Assembly (NCBI GenBank): GCA_009763385.1
Contig: CM019828.1
Location: forward strand, 19,062,822 to 19,126,821
Direction of reading: 5' to 3'
From: Coix lacryma-jobi var. lacryma-jobi
Taxonomy: Eukaryota > Streptophyta > Magnoliopsida > Poales > Poaceae
DNA length: 64,000 nucleotides
The notes beneath the pieces were generated by a model. It searched no databases. It had not been told where the DNA came from and saw nothing but the letters and a program-made list of their open reading frames with translations. Shown in pieces: positions 48,412 through 59,360 of this stretch (positions within the stretch are counted from its first letter, which is position 1; each line of letters begins with the position of its first letter). A program made the translations under genes and the position numbers.

Positions 48412-50566
48412 TTGAGTAGACAAGGATGTCGTCAATGAACACGACCACAAATTTATCAAGCTCCGGCATGAATACGGAGTTCATGAGGTACATGAAGTGG
48501 GCAGGGGCATTGGTCAAGCCGAAGGACATGACCAAGTACTCATATAGGCCGTATCTGGTGGTGAAAGCGGTTTTAGGAATGTCTTCGGGACGTATTTTTA
48601 TTTGGTGGTAGCCAGATCTGAGGTCAATCTTGGAGAATACTCTGGCTCCAGCTAGCTGGTCAAAAAGAAGATCAATACGAGGCAAGGGATATTTATTTTT
48701 GATGGTGACCTCGTTGAGTGGGCGATAATCAATGCATAATCTGAGACTCTTGTCTTTCTTCTTCACAAAGATTGCAGGACAGCCCCAAGGAGATGAACTT
48801 GGGCGAATGAGGCCTTTATCCAGCAACTCTTGTAACTGGATTTTTAGCTCTGCCAACTCTCTGGGAGGCATTCGATAAGCTCTGCGGGATATAGGAGCAG
48901 TCCCGAGCTTAAGCTCTATGGCAAACTCAACATCACGGTCAGGAGGTAGGCCAGGTAAGTCTTCTGGAAAAACATCAGGAAATTCGCAGACCACGGGGAT
49001 GTCTCTGGTCTCTTGAACATAGGTGGTATTCAACTGCGTGGCTGCTGGTTTCGAAGGCATTGGGAGTTGGAGAAGGAGCTTGAAGGTACTGTTAGGAATG
49101 TCCACTCTCACAACCCTATTCAGGATGTCCATCATGGCTTTATACTGACACATCCAATTCATGCCTAAAATGACATCTATTTCCTGATCACGAAGCACTA
49201 TCATGGTGGTAGGAAATACATGTTCCCCCAACATCACTAGTATATTACGAACTACCTCCTTAGTACTTATACGCCCTCTAGGCGAAAATATGCAGAAATT
49301 TTCTTTCAACTCCCCAATTGATATCCCATGCTCAAAGACAAATGTACGACTGATGAAGGAATGCGATGCACCGGAATCAAACAGCACGACTGTGGGATAA
49401 TTAGCAACGGGAAACCTACCGATCATGACGGGCTCTCCTTCTGGGATGTCGTCGACAGTGGTGTAGTAGACTTGCCCGTGCTTCTTGACAACTTTGCCTT
49501 TCTGAGCATGCTGCTGCTGGACACGGTGCTGCTGCTGCTGAGATCCTCCAGGACCCTTCTGAGCATTCTGAGCATATCTCTTGGGCTTTGGGCACTCACG
49601 AGCCCAGTGGCCAGTCTGGCCGCAGTTGTAGCAGGGATGGTTGTAAGCGGTTTGTGGGGTGGTGATACGAACACCTGGGGCGTTCGGCTGCGTGGCACTT
49701 TGCTGGTTGGCGTTGTGGGTGGTGGCCGCAGTACGGACGACCACTTGCTGGTGGGGGTAAGGTGGGTGATTTTGGTGGTGGCTAGGGTGATAAATGACCC
49801 TCTAGCGCTTGTGACTGCCAGAGAAACTGCTAGATCCTGCTTTCTTCTTCTTTTCCTCTTGGTACTGGCGATTGCTCTCCTCAAAAGCAACAGCCCGGTC
49901 AACGGCATCATGATACGAACCGGTCAGGTTATTAGACATACTTCTGCGGATCTTAGGGTGCAGTCCCCTAAGGAAACAGTCCCTCTTTTTCTCGTCCGTG
50001 TTGACGTACTCCGAGGCATACTGGCTAAGGTGATTGAACTGACCCACGTACTGCATCACTGTGGAGTCCTTCTGCTGCAGTGCGAGGAACTGATCAAGCT
50101 TCATCTTCATTACTCCAGAAGGGATGTGATGAGCACGGAAAGCTGTGCGGAACTCTTCCCAGGTCAACTGATGGCCCTCGGGCTGGGCAGCCAACAGGTT
50201 GGCATACCAAGCGCTTGCTGGACCACGAAGCTGCTGAGAAGCGAACCGAGGCTTCTGGGTGTCGGTGCAGTGGAGAAGACCAAACTTCTGCTCCATGGTG
50301 CGGAGCCAATCATCAGCTTCAAGGGGTTCATCGGCCTTCGTAAAGACCGGTGGACGGGTTTGGGTGAAATCCACATATGTGGTCTCATGGTTGATGTTGT
50401 GGCGACCACGATGGCCATTGTTCTGTTGCCCTTGGTTTTGAGCCATCAGGTTAGCAGCGGCTGCCAAGGCTGCGATGGCATCTGCTAGCGTAGCAGGTAC
50501 AGGTGGAGGGTTTGGAAGGTCAGCGTCCTGAGAACTTCCAGCTCCAGTGCGAGTGTTCACAGGCAT
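48412..50566 (-). pseudogene. Tekay gag, protease and truncated reverse transcriptase
   Basis: ATG at 50566 (MPVNTRTGAG) opens gag, whose Retrotrans_gag core runs from about 50370 to 49850. TAG at 49804-49802 interrupts, and the same frame continues. Next are a CCHC zinc knuckle CYNCGQTGHWARECP (near 49630-49590) and the protease motif FDSGASHSFI (near 49390-49360). Reverse transcriptase follows to the IDDILVYSKT box at about 48412-48440. There the frame runs into LTR sequence and stops at 48287. The catalytic aspartates of the box are present, but the thumb and RNase H are missing. The single stop replaces a codon that is glutamine in the family, from memory. Confidence 0.88.
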
Positions 50567-50808
50567 CTGTTAAGTAACTTGGAACTTAGCATCCATTGAT
50601 TAAGTTCTGAAAACAACTGATTGACAAACTCCACTGGTACAAAGGTAGATGATTGACAGATAACAACAGACTGATAAGGGGAAAAGATACGAAAAGAAAG
50701 ATACAGACCCGACTAACCAAAAGACAGACTGGCGCCCCAAACCTAGACTAAGGGTTTAGGTAAGCAGGTGGTACAGACACACGGGATCTCCATCCTCTAA
50801 CAATGAGT

Positions 50809-51414
50809 CTAGTCCTCATCGATGATGATCATGTCCTCGTCGTCGTCTTCCTCGAGGATGAGCTCAGGCTCAACCTCCTCGTCCTCGACTTCAGCGTGGA
50901 TGTCCTTGGCAGGTTCAATCTTCTCGTCCATGCTTGGCTCTTGCTCCACGTCCGGCTCTTCCACTATTCCGTCCTCAGGGTCCTCGACAACTGGGGGAAC
51001 CACGGGGTGGAGTTGGTTGTGCAGCTGGTGTACCTCCTCATGAAGCATATCATTGAACTGTTCAATCTGAGTTGTGTACTGCCGCAGTCCGTGAAGCTCG
51101 GCTCTGGTGACGTCCTCGCGAACCCAAGTGGCATCGCGCTGCTAGATGGCGCGAATCACGTTCCGGTTGGCCTGCTCCAGGGAGGCTCGGGCCTCATAGA
51201 ACTCCAGGCGTGAGTGGTAGAAGTCATGTTCCAAGTTTTCCAGCTCAGCCTTCAGATTCTTGATCTCCTCCTTTAGGTGTTTGCGGGTGCGACGGGGAAA
51301 GCGAAGACCGTTGGAGGCTTCGCCAGTCTCTTCTCCAGTGCGTGGTGCCAGCTGGTGGCGTGGCACACCATTGGGTCCAGCCGACTTGCGAGCGGTCAGC
51401 TTGATATGAGCCAT
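50809..51414 (-). pseudogene. ORF upstream of Tekay gag with a histone H3 tail-like start
   Basis: The frame starts at ATG 51414 and ends at 50809, about 200 codons with one in-frame TAG at 51144-51142. Residues 2-24 line up with the first residues of histone H3. K5, then TARKS at 7-11, G13, and P17-R18 with QLA at 20-22 all match after one extra residue. A predicted coiled coil follows (about residues 45-85, KEEIKNLKAELENLEHDF). After the TAG the frame continues with a second helix and a very acidic C-terminus (EEDDDEDMIIIDED). No zinc or enzyme motif. It lies between LTR and gag, in the same direction as gag. It is not a histone: there is no histone fold. Function unknown; see findings. Confidence 0.75.
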
Positions 51415-51811
51415 GTCTGGATAAGGTAAGTTGGATGAGGAGTGAAAAGGCTAGCAAGAAAAGGTAAAGGCATACTACCTTAACGAACTTAGAGAGGAAG
51501 TTATTATATTAACTTAAGTGAATATATAATGATGCATGGATCGTTCCTACGGAACAAGGCAATGCAATAAATAAAGGTACATAGGGCTTATTACAAGTTG
51601 TCTCGCTAGCTAGTGTTGCCATATACAAGACAAGATGAGAGAAGCAGTTTGGACCTTTAGGGTTTTTGAAAAAGAGATCACTACAAGTCACTCCAGAAAA
51701 AGGTAAATGCAAAACAAGCATTAGGCAAACATAATGCATGGCAAGGATGATTAATGACTAAAGATGATGACATGTCAGGTTAATTACATATTAATCACCA
51801 GAGGTGTTACA
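51415..51811 (-). other. 5' end of the Tekay element: LTR remnant and leader
   Basis: The outer 70 bp or so (to 51811) match the outer end of the solo LTR at 8815-8883, ending GGTGTTACA. The inner part has no clear match there and may be leader. No primer site was found, and the TATA region is missing, so most of this LTR has been deleted. Confidence 0.55.
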
Positions 51812-52201
51812 GACCCCCCAGACTCTGGAAAAAACGCTTTTTCTTTTCCAAAATTCGACCCTCATCTCGACTCGTGCCTCGAGTGAACTAGCGACGTCTA
51901 AATCCTAAAATACCTCGAGCCTCCAAGGGTCGGGAGGCGTCGACGTAGACGGCCACCTACACCCCCGGGCTACGGTACCCTACCTACGCCTCCCCTCGAG
52001 GGGCTCGCGACGTATCGAAGGAACACAGACTAAGTTAGCAGAAACTCGAGCTTGCAACAAAGAGAAGTGGTCAAACGCATTTGAAAAGAAAACAACTTCT
52101 TTAAACAAACAAGTCATATATACAAACGGGTCTCGACGGACCCTCATTCATGTCATAAAATTCTTACAGGGGCCTCGACGCCCAAATTTGGCACGTAGGC
52201 C

Positions 52202-55200
52202 CTAATCTTCGTCTGTGTGGTACTCCTCCCCGAGGTCTTCCACGGCGGGCTCAACCTCGACACCCGAGCTAGAGGGAGGAGGGTCCTCAACACCGCTGCT
52301 GGCGTCAGGAGGCAGCACATCCTCCTCGAAGATCTTCGCGAGCGATGTCCCCGGCCTCTCCATCTTCTCCAAGATTTTGTCGACACGGCGGTTGTTCCAC
52401 TCCTCGTCCTTCCCCTCGATCTCGATGAAGCCATTGGCGACAACGTGGACCGGGAAGCGGAAGCCGGAGCGGACGACCGCGAGCGTCTGCTTGACGCCAT
52501 GGTGGAGAGCTTGCCGGACACGGTCCCGCGCAGCTACGTCCAGGAAGCACAAGGCGTCGACCAAGGCGTCGCCTTGGCCCACCGCACCTTCTACCGCAGC
52601 CACCGGAGGAGCACCCCACATGGTGCCGAGCCGATCGAGGGAAGTGCGAGCCCGCTCTGCCACCATCGTCTCGTCTTGGAGTTGGTCCACGAGAGCCTGG
52701 TTCGTCCTGCGGAGCTCCTCGATCGTCTTCTCGACCCCTGCGCAACAAACGAGGAAGAGTGAGACTGCGGCGTAACAAAAAACTTCGAGACCCAAACAAG
52801 GGCAAGGTGTAAGCCTCACCATCGCAATGTTGCCCCAGTGCGGCGAGGTCGCTGGTAAGGCCCTCAGCGCGCTGCTCGAGCCTGCGCTTCTCGGCCAGCA
52901 TGAGGAGCTTCTCGGACCTAAGCTCCTCGATCAGCCCGCCCGCCTCCACGAGGGCCAGATCCTTTCGGATCACCTCCTGCCGCGCCGCCCCCTCGGCAGC
53001 TCGGGCGGTGGCGACACCGCTCTCGGCGTCTTCGGCCTCCTTCTTCGCCACCTCCGCTGCGGACCGAGCGGCGGTGGCATCGCATTGAGCATCCTCGGCC
53101 TCTTTTCTCGCCGCCTCCGCTGCGGTTCGGGCGGTGGCGGCCTCGCCACGGGCGTCAGCGGCCTCCTTCTTCGCCGCCTCAGCTTCAGCCCGGGCGGAGG
53201 TGGCCGCGCTTCGGGCCTCCGCGGCCTCCTTCCTCGACGCCTCGAGAACGGCGGCGGCCTCCTCCTTGGATCGAGCGACCTCACCTCGAGCCGCCCGGAC
53301 CTCCGCCTCCGCCCCGTTGAGCCGGCTCGCCATTTGGGCGTTCCGACTCAGCTCAGCGTGGAGGTCTTGAAGCTCCGCCTCAGCCCTCGCGAGGGCGGCC
53401 GACACCTGTGCGGACCGGCCCACCTCCTCGGAGCAGGACCGCTCCGCCTCCGCCATGAGCTCGGCCACCTCCCGGAAGATGGAACGCACCTCGCGCGGGG
53501 CCCCCCGCTGGACCGGTTGCTCGACGGAGACCATGGCGAGGGACAGGCTCGGCGCGTCGGGAAACGGCCATACTGGTCGGTCAAGCTCGATGTCGGGCAG
53601 ATCCTCCTCCGCCCCGAGCTGCCCCAGCTGCGGCCCGCCGCCCGACGGCACGGGCCCCGGCTCTTCCCTGGCCGGGTCCTCCGGCGTCTTGTCAGCGCTA
53701 GCCGGCGCCTCGGGCGCCTCCACCATCGTCAAGCCCGCGGAGAGGAGCGGCCCCTGCTCCAGCTCGTTCAGGAGGTCCTCCACCGTCGGCTCCTTCTCTG
53801 CCAACGCCTCTCCCCCCTTTCCCTCCTCCGCAGCCCGGCTCGTGTCGGTCGGGGCCTCGAGGGGCGCGGTCTCCTCGGCCCTAGACACCAGCGGGGCCGT
53901 GCTCGCCCCAGGAGCTTCCCCCGGAATAGCCGTCGTGGTGGGGGGAAGGGTGGCGCTCCCAACTGGCGCCATCGCGGGAGGAGGAGGAGGGGGAGGAGGC
54001 AGCGCCTCAGCGGGCGTGGCAGTGGCGAGCTCGATGCCGTAAGCTGCGGCCCCTGCAATACGAGATAAAAGTGATATCAGAAGCGAGAAGGATGCCTCGA
54101 CCCCTGTGGTCGATGGCGACGACCTCACCAAGATTCGCGACGATCATCCGGCCTCCTCGAGCCAGGGCAGCTCGAGCTTTCTCCAGCCAAGCGGCTTCTC
54201 TAGTGGAGGAAGGTGCCATACCTCGAGGTGCTTGTGCCTCGACTGTGCTCGAGGTTTTGGCCCGCTTGGACGCAGCAAGGTCCACCTCCTGGTAGGAGCG
54301 CTTCCCCCCTGAGAAACCAGAGATGGCATGCATCATCAAAAGTAAAGAGGTATAGCCTCACTACCGACGAGATCCAAGAAAATTACTCACCCAAAGCGGC
54401 GGCTGGGCTTCTTCCCGGAATCGTCGGACACACTCGGGGGCTTCGAGCCCACCCCGCGGCTCGAGCCCTGCGCCTGGGCCATCTCCACAGGGCTGGGATG
54501 GGGGGAGGGCTCCCGACGCCGCCCGTGGCTCGACCTCGAGGGAGAGCCCTCCTTCCGCCCCGCATCGCGGGAGGGCGACCGCACCTCCCTCGTGCTGTCG
54601 TCGTGGCGCCCGCCCTGGCGCGGGCTCCGGGACTTGCTCCGGCGCTCGCGCTGGCGGTCGCGCCCTCCCGCGTCTGCTTCTGTGTCCCGGCGGAGGTGCG
54701 GCATTGGACTCCGGGGACGCTCACGCCCCTGGTCACAAGACGCCCGGGGGCTCCCTCCCCGACGCTCGTGATGGTGCGGGCTCGACGCCTCCTCCTGACG
54801 CCCGCTCCTCCGAGGACTCGACCCTGACCTCGATGGCTCGCGGCGGTCGGACCCGGTGCCCCTCCCGATGTGGTCGCTGCCCCTCGAGGCTCGGCCCTTC
54901 TCGAGACCTCCCGCCTGGGCTGACGCGGGGGCGGTCTCCGTTGGTGCTGTGGCGGAGGCGCTCCGGGTTCGGGGCCTCCTCACGACCGGGGCACGTCCGA
55001 CACGGAGCTCGACGGACCTCGGGCCCACGGCGAGGCAGGGATTGGCGCCGCCTTCCGCGGCTGCGTCCCGCGCGACCCCTTCGCCGGGGGAACCTCCAGT
55101 ATACCCTCCTGCACAGAGGAGTGGTCAGCCCGGACGTCGACGACCCCCGCGCGCCTCAAACGCGCATCCATCCCCTCGTCGTCACTCTCATCATCATCAT

Positions 55201-56499
55201 CATCATCATCCTCTTCCTCCGAGCTCGAGGAGTTGAGCTCGGGGGACTCGTCTCCAGGCTGCCGGTTGCGACGAGCCTTCGCCAGCCTTTGCTCCCAGGC
55301 CGAGCGACGCAAGTTTTTGTTTTTCTCTTTCTTCTTTTTGGCATCCTTGTTCTCCTTGTCTTTCCGAGCAGAGAGGCGCCTCACCTAGGTATCCGCGGCG
55401 TCCTCCCTCACCGAGGGCCTCGACGCACGACAAGTGAACGCCCCCTGCAAAAAAGAAGAAGCGTGACGAGACGAACCACAAGAAGGATGTGCCGGGCTCA
55501 GAAAAAGAGAAAGGGGGAGGAGGCTCGGGACGGCTTAGCTCGAGGGAGGCTTACCAGGTCTAGACACCCCCTGTCGGGTGCCGTGGCGATCAGGTTGGTG
55601 TCCTCGGGGATGAACGACCCTTGGATCATGATCGACACCCGCGAGACGCCCTCGTTCCGAGGCAGCCTCCCCTCGGCCATCCTCGATTGATTTAGCGCCT
55701 CGAGCTGGGCCTTCGGTCCCATCTCGTGCATAAGGAGGGGGCGGTCCGCCAGCGGAAGAACCCTTCGCTGGTGGAACGCCCAGATGACCGCCTGAATGGT
55801 CAGGTTCTTCTCGTCCACCAGCATCTTCATCATCTCCATCAGGGGAACCAGGTAGCGTTGCCTGTCCGCCGCGACCCCCCAGGTCCACTTCTCCGGGCGC
55901 TGAGTGAGGACCCTGTCGGTGTACTGCGGAAGGAGACCACCTTCATTCCGCAGGTAGAACCAGTGGTCGTCCCACCCGGCCTGGTTGCAGGAAAGCTTGT
56001 AGCGGAGGTATTCGTGGGGGACATTGGCCGACGAGGTCCCCGTCCTCGCAGTGACGGTGAGGGAACCCATGCGCACGAGCCGCCTCCCGCTGGGCTTCAG
56101 GGCCTTGATGAAGAGCTCGCCCCGGAAGAGATGGACGAACATCTCCCAGTGCGGCTCGATCCTCAGGTACCCCTCGCACACCGCGGCGAAGATGGCGGCG
56201 TGCGAAATCGAGTTAGGGGAGAAGTGTTGCAGCTCCACCTCGTAGTGATGGGTCAGCGCCCGCATGAAGCGGCTCGGCGGAACGCCGAGCCCCATGTGGT
56301 GGTAGCGCGTGAAGCTCACCACGTACCCCTCCGGCGGGTGCGGCTCCCGGTGATCCGCCGACGGGGTAACCCACCACGCGGGTCCCTCCTCTGGGTTGGG
56401 ACGGAGAAGCCCCTGGGCCACCAGCGACTCCATCTCGCGCTGCGTCACCTTCGTCGGGCTCCAGTCTTCAGCCGGCAACGCTTGTGTCTGGGCGGCCAT
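52202..56499 (-). pseudogene. Antisense spliced gene of the Tat element, five exons, about 1315 codons
   Basis: Exons: 56499-55555, 55444-54391, 54308-54129, 54052-52820, 52737-52202. Introns of 110, 82, 76 and 82 nt all begin GT and end AG with good sites, such as CTG|GTAAGC, GG|GTGAGTAA, TTTTTTGCAG and TATTGCAG. Exon lengths sum to 3948, a multiple of three, and phases at the four joints agree. Exon 1 (MAAQTQ...) resembles the 'putative gypsy type transposon' family (PF04195 type, from memory). Exon 2 has a KKKKEK basic run, an acidic Ser/Glu/Asp run and an Arg/Ser-rich stretch. Exon 4 is a Pro-rich piece, then a long Ala/Glu/Arg coiled coil of about 250 residues. Exon 5 holds a compact C-terminus. 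A TAG at 55387-55385 (CAG in copy A) and a one-base loss near 54987 break exon 2. The product's role is unknown. Confidence 0.75.
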
Positions 56500-56641
56500 G
56501 GCGGTGGCGCGGCGCGGACCCGAGCAGCGGACGGGCAGCCGGAAACCCCCAATCGACTAGCTCGAGGGAGAGGGCGCGTGAAGGCTACGGTGGTGGTGAA
56601 GGCAAAGGCAAAGTAAAAGGTTTCCTTTTCCCCTCTTTCGA

Positions 56642-56649
56642 TATTTATA
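56642..56649 (-). promoter_or_regulatory. TATA box of the antisense gene, copy B
   Basis: TATAAATA on the minus strand, about 143 nt before ATG 56499, conserved with copy A (10968-10975). The leader between is rich in CTTTGCC-type repeats. Confidence 0.6.
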
Positions 56650-57648
56650 AGGGGAAACCCCAACGGGCGGGGTCTCCCATGACGTAAAAAGGTAACCGCA
56701 TGCATTTAATGCGCCCACCTTACCACGTCTCGAGCCGGATGCAGGGTACACACGACAGCTCTCCATTCGCTCCACTACCCGGGCCCGCCACGACCGTCGC
56801 TCCGGCTTCGCGTCCGCCGCCCTCCCCGACGGTTTCCGCCTAAAAAGGCGCGCCCAACGGGCAGAAGGATTCCCAGACGACGGAGGCTTCTTCACGAAGG
56901 TAAAAACGGGCCCCGGCCCTAAGCCTCGAAGCAGCGAAGGCTGGCCCTCGAAGAGGGTTCGACAGCCGGCTTCGAGCACCCGAGTCAGGGACACCAAGGG
57001 GTGCCACTAGCGGCATCACTCGAGGGCCAAGCCCTCGAGGCCCCTCACGTGTATCCAAGGCAGGGAGCACGACGTGCAGTGAGATCCCCTCAAAGGGAGG
57101 CATCGAGCCACCGGGCCCTATCGAATGGACCCGGCACTCCTGCAGACTGAGCACCCATGCTTTATGAGATCGCCTCCGGGCTACAGTCGACCCCTATCGA
57201 ATGGGGCACGAGGTCTCACTTGGATTCCCCGTTACCAGCTCACCAGGAACCTCGATACTCCCCGCTCGTGGTAGTACGAGGCATCCCACCTCGCATCCGA
57301 TCGAAAGGACTCGCGGGATGACAAGCCAGGGCAACCGGCGTGCCGGACAGCTCAAAGAGCCGGCCGGCCGGTTCAGCCTGGCACCCCTCGACGAAAGAGG
57401 GTCTAAAAACTCGGGGGCTCGACGCTCCCGAACCTAAAAAATGCAACTAACACTCACACAAGAAAAAGCCCACAAAGGAGTCTTAACCACTCCCCCGTGG
57501 CCTCGGGGGCTACACCCACGGGTGTCGCACGCACGACACCCACGGAATCAAAACGACCAAACCCTCGAGACAAGTTAGCTAACCCTCGAGATCCCAGTCG
57601 GGAGCCCCTGCTCGAGTGCAAGCACTCGAACAGGCGCTCGGGGGCTAC
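56650..57648. other. Spacer and polypurine region before the Tat copy B 3' LTR
   Basis: No gene recognised. The first 770 bp match copy A 10976-11755. The rest is unique to copy B here and ends GCGCTCGGGGGCTAC at 57634-57648, a G-rich tract next to the LTR that probably primes plus-strand synthesis. Confidence 0.6.
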
Positions 57649-58938
57649 TGTCGGGGGTCCACAAAAGGGGTACCCCCAATCAACGCAAACTAATAGGTTA
57701 AACCTAGAACGCCGGTAAATAACAAACCTAACCAGCCTAACCCCTTAAAGAGACCAACCCCTCGAGGCCCACAACGCTGGCCCACCAAGCCAGGCCTCGG
57801 GCGAACGCGCGCTCTCCGTCTCGCCCGAGTTCACCGAGCCAGGCCTCGGGCTGACGCCCGTTCTCCATCTCGCCCGAGCCCTCCGAAGCCAGGCCCCGGG
57901 CGAGCGCCCCACTAAAACCTCTAGTCCTAGCATTTAGGGCTCGAGCCCCCCACAGCTGAACACCATACCTCGAGACCCCACGCGGAGACCTCGAGCCTCT
58001 CTGGCACAGCAGCCTATCCCTCAAGACGCTTATGCTTCCCTCGAGCGGCGCAGGCATCGGATGCCAGCCCCATACCGCGCATTTAATACGTCTACCTACT
58101 CCAGTCACGTCCTCTACAGCCGACGTGTACCACAGTAACCAGGGCAGAGTCAAGTCTCGTTTTCACCACAAGCATGGGCAAAAGGGCGCCCGTACGACAC
58201 TGTTAACCCATACCCTACACTGTTGCACGTCCAAGCCACGTCTCGAGGCCTGGATGCCCACTGCTCAAACAATTTTCACGGGACTTGCCCATAACTGCGG
58301 GGACTCGAGCCCCCGGTAGGCGCCACCTCGAGGCCGGCTCCGCGCCCCTCGAGCCCTAACTGCTTTCATGCTATTGGAAGACAGGTACCCCAAGACCCGG
58401 AGGGACCCCGCCGCGTCATGTACATGCTGGAATGGGCGCTGTACGGCCCCCACGCCGCCACATCTCCGCGTCCACGCCCAGGATGGAGGCCACGCTCCAA
58501 GGACGCCTCAACAGCAACGCCCACGTCGGCTCCAGTGGCCCCGACAAGACAAGATTCCTACCCTACGCCATATCGAGCGCTGTACATATCTATCCTGTGT
58601 AAACCCTGGCCTCCTCTTGTTCTATAAAAGGGGACGCCAGGGCCCTTCGCGCGAGGGAGGACGCGAGTCCACGGTTACACAACTCCGAGAGACAACACAC
58701 AAGTCCACATACGTACACATTCGAGTCCGGACTCCGGTCCACGCTCATTGAGCTTGTATTCGCCCTTGTACAAGCACTTAGGTGCAAGTAATACAAGAAC
58801 CTCCTCCCCCGCTGGACGTAGGGCCTTCTTTGCCCGAACCAGGATAAATCCTTGTGTCATCTTGCATCACCATCCAGAAAGAGAGCACGCGATCATATTA
58901 CTCGTTGGTGTCGTACCTCCGGGTTCGAAACACCGACA
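57649..58938 (+). repeat. 3' LTR of Tat copy B
   Basis: Full-length match to 38902-40193, about 2.5 percent different by hand count. Ends CACCGACA, followed by target repeat AAACT at 58939-58943. Confidence 0.97.
58623..58629 (+). promoter_or_regulatory. TATA box of the Tat copy B 3' LTR
   Basis: TATAAAA at the place matching 39878-39884. It could drive read-out into the flanking copia-2 LTR. Confidence 0.7.
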
Positions 58939-59352
58939 AAACTCGATCCCAAAACTAAATCCGCCCGATCTATGAGTTCATGAGGTATTAGAGAAATTCC
59001 TTCGGAAGAAAGAAGACTCTCACGAAGCTACACATGATGGTTCAAACGGATTTGCGAATCTTCCCTCGAAACAAGAATTCTCGTGAAGATCAAAAGAGAG
59101 GAAAACATGCAAACGCGAAGAACAAAATTGCAAGACAAATTAAAGCACGAATTTGACCCTTGGATTCAACAAGATGAATTGTATTAGCGCTCGGTGTATT
59201 GGGTTACAAGCCACTCCTAGCAACACAAAGCTCGGATGGCAAAAAGCTCAAGAACAAGAGCCGGTCTCTCCTCTAACCCTAGCCTTCTCTCACAAGAACA
59301 AAATGAGAGTGGCGCCGTCCGAGGATTACACTGCCCTAACAACCCCTTCATC

Positions 59353-59360
59353 TATATATA
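59353..59360 (-). promoter_or_regulatory. TATA box of the copia-2 LTR
   Basis: TATATATA within CACCTATATATAGATG on the minus strand, about 1.1 kb into the LTR from its 5' end. Confidence 0.55.

Larger units (their letters stand above)
46868..51811 (-). mobile_element. Tekay/Del-lineage Ty3/Gypsy element with large deletions
   Basis: Genes read on the minus strand. Starting from 51811 there is a short remnant of the 5' LTR, an ORF with a histone H3-like start, gag, protease and reverse transcriptase. The reading then jumps at about 48412 into the 3' LTR, of which 1.54 kb remains. RNase H, integrase, chromodomain and most of both LTRs are gone. The ends match the solo LTR at 4614-8883. The reverse transcriptase sequence is of the chromovirus Tekay/Del type (family knowledge). 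The element cannot move on its own. Confidence 0.85.
38902..58938 (+). mobile_element. Complete Tat-lineage LTR retrotransposon, copy B, 20,037 bp
   Basis: Both LTRs (1292 and 1290 bp) start TGTCGGGGG and end CACCGACA. Perfect 5-bp target repeats AAACT flank it (38897-38901 and 58939-58943). Inside, in order, are the primer site, gag-protease, reverse transcriptase, RNase H, archaeal-type RNase H and integrase on +. Then come a nested Tekay element (46868-51811), an antisense spliced gene on - (52202-56499), a spacer and the 3' LTR. Without the nested element it would be about 15 kb. A hand count gives about 32 substitutions and two indels between LTRs, near 2.5 percent. At the commonly used grass rate of 1.3e-8 per site per year that is roughly one million years. 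Confidence 0.97.

Noticed and set aside
50809..51414. A histone H3 gene fragment
   Set aside because: Only the first two dozen residues resemble H3; the histone fold is absent, and the ORF continues with a coiled coil and an acidic tail. It is therefore treated as a mimic within a retrotransposon ORF.
52827..54068. A 413-codon plus-strand open frame opposite the coiled-coil exon
   Set aside because: It is the shadow of the GC-rich minus-strand exon: composition is Arg/Leu/Gly-rich with no domain, and the splice signals and homology lie on the minus strand.
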